64,000 bases of DNA from Hydractinia symbiolongicarpus. Taxonomy: Eukaryota; Cnidaria; Hydrozoa; Anthoathecata; Hydractiniidae. Both the position numbers and the translations under genes were made by a program. How positions within the stretch are numbered: the stretch's first letter is position 1; every line of letters begins with the position of its first letter. A model generated the notes under the pieces. The model was not told the DNA's origin. It did no database searches and worked only from the letters and a program-made list of their open reading frames with translations. Location: assembly GCF_029227915.1 (NCBI RefSeq), contig NC_079884.1, positions 990,001 through 1,054,000 on the forward strand, written 5' to 3'. This document shows, one piece after another, positions 46,032 through 57,700 of this stretch.

Positions 46032-46810
46032 CTAAAGAAATATTATTTTCTTTATTAAGTTTTTTTTCGAAACCGCGAAGTGTAATCCAGGTGTAAAGCC
46101 TTGAGATTGTTTTTAGGCCTTTTTTGCGTATCGATAATTTAAAATTTGTTTAAAAAAAATTTGCTGGTTCTTTCCAAGTTGTCTAACGAGTTTTTGATAA
46201 CTGCCACCTTCGAAGAAAGTTTGTGAATTTTTTTTTCAACTAACTATTCATTTCAACTATTGAGCTCACGACATCCAAAGAACGCCCCTTCTTTTAACAA
46301 TAATAAAACCAAAACTCCTAATTTCGTTCCCAGGTCTTATTTTTCGCCTTTTGATTGTGGTTAATTTACCTTAGAAGTTTGGAGTTACTGGCAAGACTTT
46401 TTAAAACGACCCTCCTTCCCCATTGAGCGGCGCTTAAAAAATATTGGCAAGGAAAATTGTGACTAGCTCGATTCGGTCACTTTTCACAACATAGAGGAAA
46501 TGAAATCAACCATGCGAATAACGATATTACTGAGAAACACTTAAAGTGACTTCCAGTTTCACAAAAACAACAACATTTAATTAAAATTCTGTAAATTTAG
46601 CCCAAATTTAGTCATTTTTTTAGACTTTAGTTATATTAAGGTATATGAACTACATCATGTTCCGTAAAAATTCAAGACAAGGTTTTATAAAAATTGGTAC
46701 GTACTTCTTTCGAATATTTAGTTCATCTTCTTCGCATATTTTTTTAGAACTGAATAAAATAACATTAAGAACAATTACGTTGCCCGTCTGATTTGCATGA
46801 ATCTTTTTTG

Positions 46811-47180
46811 ACCAAACTCATTGTTCCCAGTGCCTCTTTCCTATCTGATTAACCTAGTCCCCAGGGAATTGTCTCTCATCAACGCTTCGCTTATTGATAG
46901 GTCTGCCGAAAAAGGTCATGGAGGAGGCTGGTTTTATTCCGCGACGTGATTGGTTGAGACTTTCCACCTAATTATGCCAAACATAATACGTCACTCGGTC
47001 TGTGAAATAGTCACGTTAAAACTAACTGTAAACAAAAATTTGACTGTCACTGTGCATACATGTTTTGCATCAGAGAAAAAAAGAAATTTTTATGGCAACA
47101 ATTTTGACCAGCCTCCACCAGGCCATGCTCGTCTGTCCGTCCGATATGCAAAAAAGACAACAGGTCCTGGGATCGAGGTT
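46811..47180. mobile_element. MITE-like element with AACCTAGTCCCCAGG ends
   Basis: AACCTAGTCCCCAGGG at 46851-46866 is mirrored by CCTGGGATCGAGGTT at 47166-47180, about 330 bp apart, with no coding content of its own. An additional related end (ACCAAACTCATTGTTCCCAG) at 46811-46830 suggests nested or composite copies. The 97-codon open frame inside is judged fortuitous. Confidence 0.45.
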
Positions 47181-47324
47181 GCTATCAGATTTATGTCACT
47201 AGAAGAAGCTTTAGGATTGAGGTTGCTTTGTTGTATTTCTTAACAGATTTTCACAGTGCACTTCATAAACTCCATTAAAAATGAATGATGGAGAACTAAA
47301 AGTTGAGAAAAGTTAGGAGAAGTT

Positions 47325-47440
47325 AAGGAGAATATGAAGATTTAAGGAGAATATGAGAATTTAGGGAGAATATGAGAATTTAAGGAGAATATGAGAATTT
47401 AAGGAGAATATGAAAATTTAAGGAGAATACTAAAATTTCA
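47325..47440. repeat. 19-bp tandem repeat, about six units
   Basis: Units of AGGAGAATATGAGAATTTA with minor variation between copies. No reading frame is kept, so a plain minisatellite. Confidence 0.75.
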
Positions 47441-48775
47441 ATAATTTTTAGGTCATTGTAAATTAAGAAATTGCAACAAGAAAAAGATTCACAATTTACA
47501 TAAGTCTATCAGCTCATAAGAAATCCTAGCAGAAGAAGGACTTATATCATATACTGGACGTAGACTGAGCGTTCTGTAGATCTCGTTCAGAATGCTTTTA
47601 TCAACATATCACAAAAAATGATCGTAAGTTACCATTAAGCATTTGCTCACATTACATAAAATTATTCAGATCATATCATGCACAAAAAATATAAAAATAT
47701 TTACAAAGAGCAAATATAAAAAAAGTAAGCAAGCAACATCACATGTATTTACTTCAATAGCTACAACAATAACACTGTTATCATATATTATGAAACTTTT
47801 TTTCTATATTTTTGATCGAACTTATTTCTTTACTATCTCATGTTGTGAATTATTTCTTTGGCCAGGCTTCTGAATTGTTAACAGAAAAGAGCAGTGCTGA
47901 TTTACTGTACCGTGAACAGCCACCTGTCTACCTTAAATAATAACAACCGCCAATACTCGAAATTATTTTTACTAACTCGCCAGATTTAAGTAAGCAAAAA
48001 ACCCCAAAAACATGACAATGGGGTTACAAGGATTGGTTCGGATCAGCGAAACACTTAACATGTACTCCTGCGCAGAGATTCTTCTATATTACAGTATTCT
48101 TCAACACACGTTTCACATGTGTTTTGAAGTATTGTTTTTTTTAGTAACATCGCACATACGCACAAACAACTTCAATCTTACAAAAAAATTCGATATATTT
48201 AATAATTCGTTCCACAAGATAACTTGCTAAAAGAATTTTAAAAAATCATCCGATACAATTCCTTAAAAAATGTTGTCTAACCACGCACAGTTCAACATAG
48301 CTACCGTACTTAAGTTTAAAATACTCGGTCAAAATTAGAGAAATACATAGAAGGGCATTTACAGCCGATTTATATATTTCATTGACAAGGTTTTAATTTA
48401 AAATATTAAAAAAATTAAAATAGAGAGATAATGAAGGGAGAACTCAAAGAAAAATTATTGATAAAACAATTTTGTGTGGAATGATTTAGCTCTTAGTTTT
48501 AAGGAACATATTCATGTAGCTAGGACAGTAAAACAACCACCAAGAAGGTGAGCGTCAAATTATCGTCAACCGACAAGCTTCCGAATATATCCTAAGTATT
48601 TCTTTTTAAGGTTTTAAAATTTTATAATAAATAAACGACACTCAACAAAGTAGCACCAGTTTCATACGCAACCGAATGATGTGCAACACGTCTCACTGAC
48701 ATCTTTGCACGATAATACGTAAACTCGTGTGACCACGACTCTTTGCTTCCACTATTTACACACCAATCATCAACC
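47441..48775. other. Intergenic between UBR5-like and secreted gene B
   Basis: AT-rich, no supported gene. It should contain the UBR5-like 3' UTR at its right end (below 48776). Confidence 0.5.
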
Positions 48776-51700
48776 TCATCCAAGACCATAGCTTTGACAT
48801 TCGATAGCTTGTAATAACTTTCGTTTCAAGATGGCTTTCGATGTATATAACGGCATACTGATTCTTTGACCACATGTACTAGACATGGGTAGCGACAAAT
48901 TATTGGAGCTGTTGATAATATCTAGTGTAATCGATAACTCCTCTAAAATAAATACAGAAGAAAATCACATTATACAAACATGTCTCATTTGCTCGAATGA
49001 GCGCCCACTTGGGTGGTAATAATAATTTAACAACCACCCCCAAGCATGAAAAGTAGAAAATTTAGACAGGGCTGCTACTTTCTTTTTTTTTTCTAAACAG
49101 TACGTTTAAATTAAAAAAATAATATAAAACATTTTAAATTCTCTTTCGATTATCTTTTGCTGTAATTTTTAAAATTACTTATAAAAAAACCTGAGGAGAG
49201 TAACCACTTTTAGCTACAGGTGATTTTTCCTCCAAAGAGATAAATGGACACACAAGTCGAAAAACTGTGTGAAAAATCAGAAGTGAAAAAGACATACCGT
49301 TATTCCCGACTCTGTTGTCAAGTGCTGGCAGTACAGACGATCCTGTCGCAAAGTAAAGTAACTTTTGTCGCTCTTGTGAAGACATTTTCAACACTATCTT
49401 CCAAAACCACCTAGTATAAACAGAAAGGATGAAAAGATTTGTTAACTTAAAAAAATTGGTTAAACAATACAATCAAGCATGCAGGAAAATGTTCTTACGA
49501 TTTGTAACGTTCAAGTATCTCACGTGAACAGCCTCCAGAATTACTGAATGTAATTATTGAGCGCAGCCTGGCATAGCTCACATCTTCCACACCACCAGAC
49601 AACAACAGTTGTAAGTCCTTGATAATTTAATAAATAGAATAAATAAATTCATATATAAAAAAATAAAAATAGTGTCTATTTTAACATACTTATACAGTAT
49701 GTATCCACTAATTCGAAAAAAATCACAATATGTTCGAATAAAAGTTCGAATGACGCAGCAGTAAACAAAAGTTTCACAAAGTAAGAGATAAAAAAACATT
49801 TGCTCGAAAAAGTTAACAACAAAGGATATATGCTAGATAACAAAAGAACATTCAATAAATATTCAGAAAATAAATTCAGCCAATTCTATTTATTATATTT
49901 ATATACCTCAGGTTCCAGTCGATCAAGCAATTCTTTTGGAATCATCTGATGCAGACCGTCTTTTAAGCCTTGAAGTTCGTTTTCTCGGGCAGTGATGAGC
50001 AGGTGGCGACTGTACAGCCTAAGATGCGTTGTGTAAATGGTGGTGCAATAGAAGTTACAGTGAACCAATCTAGCATACTCTCATCATCTCTAACTTTTCT
50101 TAGAAGTCACATAGAAACCACCGGCTAATGTACTTAAAACAGATAAAATTCACCCACCCACGCCTGACGCCACTCTCAGACGTTGTGGAAAACTGCATGT
50201 AAGAACCCGATCTCCGTTACAGTAAAAATTGGACTAACCTGACATAATTTAGAACATTCTGCTTGGTAACTCTAATTTGTTTGCCTCCAGGCATAAGTTC
50301 TTCAGTATGTCCATCCACAGTTATCTGTAAGATTTTTTTAGTAAGTTAGAACACAGATGATTTAAAAAATGCGCTCAAATGTCAACGATAACCCCCCCCC
50401 CCCCCCTAATTGCAACATTTCTCGACCACAAAACAAAACTTTATGATTTCACAAACTACTGGCGTTGTATATGCTACCACACTATTTGTGTTGAAATATC
50501 TCAGAGAAATATAAACAAATGAGATTTGAGATACCATTTTGACTTTCCGTAATGATTATTTGTACGTTGACCGTAAAATAAAGTCAAAAGGTACCGCAAT
50601 TTTGTATCATCAACAACTCAGAACTCTCTTCAATGCAGTGCCCGTATTTCCTGTTTTCAAACTTGAACAAAATGTCAAAGGGAGCAACAACACCACATAC
50701 CTCAAAACAGAAGCAGTAGACATCCATAAACTCATCGTCGGTATATTTCGAAGAAAGCGCATCCATTAGTAAATCTGAAAAACTTTGATATAATGCAGAA
50801 TCGAAAAAAGCAAGGTCGTCGAAAACAATCTCGTCATCCCTGTAACAGAAAGAAATATTAAGATCTTTTCGAACATAAGCACAAATACACAAACATATAC
50901 AAATGGACATACCTTCCAAGCAAATAGCGCAAAACTGGTCTGGACAGCACAAGGGGTATTGTTTGGTTGAACCACAATGTAATCCCAAAAAAACGACCAA
51001 TCGCAACGAATGTTGAATATCGCTTCTCCTGAAGCAATAAATATACGACACGTACAGAGCTAACTCGTAACACCTGCTTAATTAAGTTTAATTGGTGGTT
51101 TGGGGGGGGGGGGGGGGAGAGGGGGGGGAGTTGTTTCTTTACTTTGAATATACGCAGGCCACAATTCTTTCAGGCAAGGACATCGTACCCTTCTATGCCC
51201 TTAACATTTACAACAACATTTTTACTTCAATACCACAGTAAAATGACTGGGAATAAATTTTTTTTTGATGCTCTGAGCCAGCTATGTTCAGCAAGTGAAA
51301 AAGCTATTGCAAAATAATCTGCATGAAATACAAAACAAACCTGTGTCATAGCGTATCCAAAATAAACATTTGGTTGTTCAACATAATGATACTTCCCAAC
51401 TTTCGGCGAGAACACACCACGTTGAGTAGGTAGGTTGCCACATTCCCCAAAAAATTCAACCGGCCAATCTTTATACTAAAAATATCACGAATCATTTTGG
51501 TTTGTTTCTGAAGTATTAATTTTGCGTGTAGAATTCTCTTTACTGACCTTTTCACCACTCTTCAAAGCTTTCGCGAAAGCAGCAAATAATCCCCGATTTA
51601 CACCTGGTCCAGTACCTTCTTCTCCTTCGAAGCGAACTCGCAAAGTGCCATATGGGTGAAGGTCCATGCTCTAAAAGCGATTATAAAAGTAGATGGCAAT

Positions 51701-54700
51701 CGTGTCTTTATATTTATATATATTTACTGGTACTGAAGAGAAGATCCACAACATCCACAATGACGAAGCATATCTCCTCATTACACACAAAAAAGAAGCC
51801 ACACCCTCCACAAACTGAAAAAAAGTCTTCACACATGCAAAAATATTTCTGAAAACAATTTATATTCACCAGTTACCTTTCTCAGAATAATTTGTTTGCC
51901 CTAAGTGAATACTACACTGAAATATTTCATTAAAAAAACAGCTAAAATGAATTACCTCACTGAAGATATTAATGCAATCGTTTAGCAGTTTCGACCGACC
52001 AACATTAATCATAAGAGAGGGATTCTCCGCCTGACTAGGAACAATTGATGGCCTATTGACCGCATCTGTTCCTCGCACGGCAGCCAGTGAGCGTTGAAAC
52101 CTAAAAACAGATGAACGTTATGCATTACATACACGATAAGAAAGGGCGAGAAAAGTATGATATGCACCAACTACCTTGACATTCTTCCCGATGCACCAGA
52201 TTTGATAGCTAGAAAACTGTCTCGCTCGTAACCAGGACCTTCTGTCAGAAATAAAGTAGCAAATGCTTCAACAGTTCGATTCCATTCGACCGACTCCTCA
52301 TTTTCGCTACTGCTAGATTCGTTTCTCCTAAACATTATAAGCAATGGAAATATAAACCATAACCGGAAGGTTATAATGCGAAGATAGATTTTCAAAAAAG
52401 AATTTACCTAGACTCTTTTTTTGAAATTGAACCATCCAACCAAGATGAAATGTGATTGGCTACAGACTTTACCTCTTCCACATGTTTTTGAACACTTTTA
52501 ACATCAATAAATCTTTCTTCCGCATCGATGGTATTCTTAAAGAATTTCATATTTACACTCATTTGCGCTGCACTCTCAGCGGGTGTGCCATCATCCGGTT
52601 TTCTTTTTGTGAATGGTTTTACTTTCTTCATGTAAAGATATGCATCCAGGATGTAGGTGAGATGAGTATAGCTTAACAAACAAGATTATCTTATCTGTGT
52701 ATTCTTCAATGCTGTTTTAGAAAAGCATGTTGTTAACCATAATTCTTTGCATTTCGTAGACTTACCTCAGCAAATCAAGCACTGGCAAAGAATCTTCAGC
52801 TTCTCCCATATCCTGCTTCAACAGATACATCATGTATTCGTCTGGGTTCGAACCATACAGGTGTACCAAAGATGGACGTCCAAGTCCAGCAATATCTCCT
52901 TCCTGGCTGCTTTTTTCCAGGCGAAGTACAAAATGCTAAACACAAGATATCATATGCATAAAAACATATATCTCCAACAGCAACAACAAAAATAGCAAGA
53001 ACTGAATATAACATGACAAACCTTAGTATCAAATTCCTCTCCAACAGTTAACTGTTGTTCCAACATATCGAGAACATTTCTCATCCATTTCCAACTTTTA
53101 TCAAGAACATGCTGCGCTTCATTCATCAACGTTTTTTCCACAGTGTTGTTAAACTCCAGCGGCTTCACCAAAAAAGTTCCTTGCAATGGACCGTAATCCT
53201 AAAAAGCGAGTTACAAGTATATCACTTAATCGAATTAGTCACACTGTTATTCACTCAAAATATTGTCAAATTCAGCTTTTTGTTCGGAAAACTTGTACAT
53301 TAAGATAATTCAGGTTGTGATGTAGTATGAATATATAGTATAAATGTTCACCTGTGTATTGTTGGATAATGAAGCTGCCAAATCCGTTGCTTCTTTCACC
53401 AGCCGACAAAACATTCTTGCAAGGTACAAATATCCAGCATGAATAGAAGGAGTATTCATTATTTGATGTTGGAGTTGATTTTGTTGATTAAATTGCCACT
53501 AAAATGAAGACATAACCATATAGTTACTTTCATATATTGATTTTATATTTCTGACAATGTTAGGGTGAAAAAATCCTGCAATGTTTTAAAAAGCTAGCTG
53601 GCTTGTTGCATCCTATTTGATCTGTAGACGACATCTAGTAATATGGTTGTAGTCCCGTTTCGGAACCGACGGATTGTACCAGATTCAGGGTACACGTTTT
53701 TTGTTGAGAACTCTGAAGTATAGGTTATTTATAATTTTGCATTCAGAAAAAATTGTGATGAATCACAAAAATACGTACCAATCCTGGTGGCGGCAGCCTA
53801 CTTGACATTTCGCTTCTTCGATTAACATGTCCATCTACAGCCCAAGCTATTGTTGATTGAGGTGTAATCACTTGATTTTGGTTCCATCCAACGCCTTGCA
53901 AGTCACTTCGGCCATATTGGGAAGCGTGTTCGGAATATTGATCGTTGATTTCGATACCATCGTCGACATCTGAAGCTGATTCGTCATCACGTGATGCAGT
54001 AGGATTTGGATTGTCGTCACTAAGCATTGTCGATCCATTAGATGGTAGAGATGCACTTATTCTATTAGATCTCCTAATAAAAAAATTAAATCTATAAATT
54101 TATCACACAACAAAACAAAAGATGGCCACGATTATGAAACAAAAAAATTAATATAGTTTATAACATGCAAAAAGTCATATACGTTGTGACAATAAAAATT
54201 CCCCAATTGCTCTGAACTAAAAATTATATGATACTCCCGAGATTTTTCTGAATGAAAATTGGCAATTCCAAAATTTTCTGAGAACCCCTTACTTTTAGTT
54301 TGGCCGTGAGCCTCAAGATTATATGTAAGGTTGCACTTTTAAATGTGCATCCAATATTTATTCTATTTAATCCCATCGCTCACCCTGTACAAAACTCACA
54401 TGTATCTTCATTATTCCAGAAAATAATACTTTTTATTGATTAGAGGCGACAACTTTATTCTGTAACGTATTATCCTTCTCAGAGGCTTTGTAACCCTCTT
54501 TGTTTTGTAATAAAACTAAATCCAAAACAATATTCATGTATAGAGCAAGATGTAAAACATTAGAAAGGCAAAAATATCTTATCTTACTTTACTTCAAAAT
54601 TTTTTTATCATTACAGTGGAAAAACAAAATTTTTTTATCATTACAGTGGAAAAACACAACTTTAAAGTGTGCAGCGATCTCAATTAATCCTGCAAAGAGT

Positions 54701-57700
54701 TTAGGGTGTTCTCAAGTAGTTTTTCTTAAAAAATGCAACATATTTACCTCGAAGCACTCCGTATAACTGTTCTTTGGTTCTGTGCAGTACCATTCAATGG
54801 AATATGTAATCTCATACCTGAACAAATACAAAGAGATAAATAGTAAAACTTTATCTTATTAATAAAACTTTATCTTATTAAAATATTCTGTAAAATCCAA
54901 ATCTGTCCTGTTTTTGATTCTTCCGGTGTTGTTTCAGTTAAAAGAATGTAAACTAGTCTATTGTTGAGAGCAAAATCTGCTTTAAACAGAAGGATATTTT
55001 AGCAAAAACTCTGTCTAGATCAGTTCCAAAAATTTAAATGTCTTTGCGCTCTAACATATTCCTGTTCTGTTTCCAAGCCAACAAACTGACTGCGGGATTC
55101 AGTGCTCCATTGCATCTTAGCAGAATTCAAAAACAAACACAACGTAGATCAGGTTAAAAAACTGTTCTTAGTATATTACTCTTTTATTCAGAACAACATG
55201 TTTCACAGACAGGATAGTTGTAGTATAATTTCATATTAAACAATACATTCTTTACTATTAATAGAGATCTAAAATACAATGTACAAACCTGAAGGAAATG
55301 TTGATCTGACTAGGGGTTGTCCACCACTTTGAATGTCACGAATAATACCTTTTGACTGAGCTTTAACTGTACCCGATCTGATTGGCTTTAGCATAGCGTC
55401 AGCTGCTCTCAGGATTTCCAACACAGATATCCATGAAAACGCTTTCAAACATAAACTAAAGAGATGATTTATTGCAAGGTTATACTCAAGTCATTACTGT
55501 GATAAATGTTGACCAGAAAAAGAATTACCGTAAATTGTCTTTCAATCTTGTTTCTTTCTTTGAATGAACCTTGTTAGCATGTCTACCAATTTTGTATTTC
55601 AAATTTGCACCAAGGGTTGCATTTTTACTCAAACTAAGAGAGAGTTGTCGCACCAGAGCACGCACAAATCGTTGCACAGTAAACCAAGGCAGCAAACAAT
55701 TAAACGTTTTCCCCCTGAAAATTTCCTGATCAGTTGGATTGCAGGAATGTAAAGATGCCAGTAATGATGGGTTTTGACTAATTTTACTTTCAAGAAACTT
55801 GATCTTTAAAGTTTTGATGAAAACTTCCAATAATATGCTATAGGGATTTAACAACAAATTCTCAGTAAAATTATCTAGCTTGTTGCAATCAACTAACTTC
55901 ATTTCACTGCATTCAATTTGTGGAAAAGGTTTATAACACATGACAGTACCCACCAGACATGGCCAATTTTTTGTTAAGTAGAAGACAGAAGCTTCAAATG
56001 TTGTGTTCCACAATAATCTAGCTTTACTTCGATGACAGTTACATGTAATTAAGTCTCGTTTTGGCGTCGCACTACTGCTTCCATTCACCTGTGGAGTATT
56101 CTCTATGGTTTGTGGAAAGAATGGGCTAATATTTGACGACTTAGTTGATCCTTGCGCATTGTCCTGTAAAGAGTCAACAGCTGAAAATGGATGTGTTATC
56201 TGCGGTGTTAACCCTGTTGATGCATTGACCTCTATAGGCGCGAACTTAAGATTATCTAATATGCGAATACTAGGTGTAACAGGACTACTAACGGAGTCAG
56301 TTTGAAGGGATTTGCTTTTTACATTTAACGTTAAAGAGTTTCCTCTGTATTGTAAGCCTCTTCTTGCTAAGATGGGATTTTCAAAGTGTGATGAAGACTG
56401 GGTTGCATCATCTGGATGAAGGAGTGTTTTCTTTGCACTCTCTTTTGCAGGCTTTTTCTTTTCTTGATTACTTGAAGGGGCATTAGCATCCAGTTCAATT
56501 TGCGATGTGATTGAAAGTTTGCCAACATGACGGTTGTATTTGCAACTTGTTTGATTACATGGTCGCCAATTAAGAAATAATTTGTGTAAATGTGATGGGG
56601 AATATCGGGGATATGTTTTTATAAAATATGATAATGCCGAGTCTCCTTCTGCATTTGCTGACGTTGCAATCTTAAAATGAATAAAAAGTCAAGAAAATAT
56701 TAACTATAAAACCTTTACAGAACTGTTCATGTCTTTGACAGGATTGCTAACATCTTCATAATACACAAAGTTTGTCTGTGATTGAATTACTGAACCAGGC
56801 CAAAATTTGCGTTTTTTAAATCAATTTTCTATTTTTAAATCAACTGTTTACGTCATTACAAAGATTGATATCAAGAGTATCATTAAAATTACAGCATTGC
56901 CTTAACAAGTTTAAGACTAAATAACATTGAAACTGATGGAAATAACTGACGTTAACTCCTGCATCAGTAACAAATGGCAAACCAGTACCACAATTGAGCA
57001 TTTTGACAAAGCTAAGCCATCCCATCTGTTTCATAATCGACAGGTTGACAACATCATCAAAAATTCTTTAAACCCTAACATCTCTGTAACGGTTCGTTAA
57101 AACCGTATGATCCCATACATCATTTGGATAAGCATTTAAAAGACCTACAAGTGTTCATATTTTTTTACATGTGGGCAAGCCATTAATGATATCTTCAAAA
57201 TATATCTCTCTAAATTTTTGCCTCCCTAATTAAGTGGATTTTTTCTTGGCCAATCAACAAATCAAACGAGTTATAAAAAAAACAAAAAATGATACTCACC
57301 GAAGGGTTACAAGTGATTAATGATGTAACTAACCAATGCACCATGATGTCATCAAAACACTAGCAAAAAATAGAATCAGTTACAAGACAAATATTAAAAA
57401 AGGAAAATAATCTAACATCTTTTATTTATCAATAATACCTTGCTAATTGTTTCTACACGACTCTGCGATGATAAATCTTGAGACGTTGGAATAGTTTTAA
57501 AGGCTGCAGTTGAACTGCTACCAGCAGCTGAATCCATGTTAAAATCAGACGTATTAGCTTTATCATTTGCTAAAGCATTAGAATCCACAAAATCTGATAA
57601 ATTTTCCTACAAAAGAAGTAACATATATTTAAAAAACCAATACAACCAGCATTAAAAGAGAACAACGAACTATACTGACCTGGTAATGTTGAACTTGTAA

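Larger units (their letters stand above)
48776..51670 (-). other. HECT catalytic domain of the UBR5-like ligase
   Basis: Exons 20-28. The N-lobe has EGEEGTGPGVNRGLFAAF, VAIGRFFGITLWFNQ, LLGR and DLAFFDSALYQS. The C-lobe has GLKDGLHQMIPKELL, ITFSNSGG, WFWKIVLKMSSQERQKLLYF and SSTCGQR with the thioester Cys. The C-terminus (KRKLLQAIECQSYGLG) keeps the length and the hydrophobic end seen in UBR5. Confidence 0.9.

Noticed and set aside
46950-47243. 97-codon plus-strand open frame
   Set aside because: It spans the inside and right end of an inverted-repeat element; no conserved peptide.
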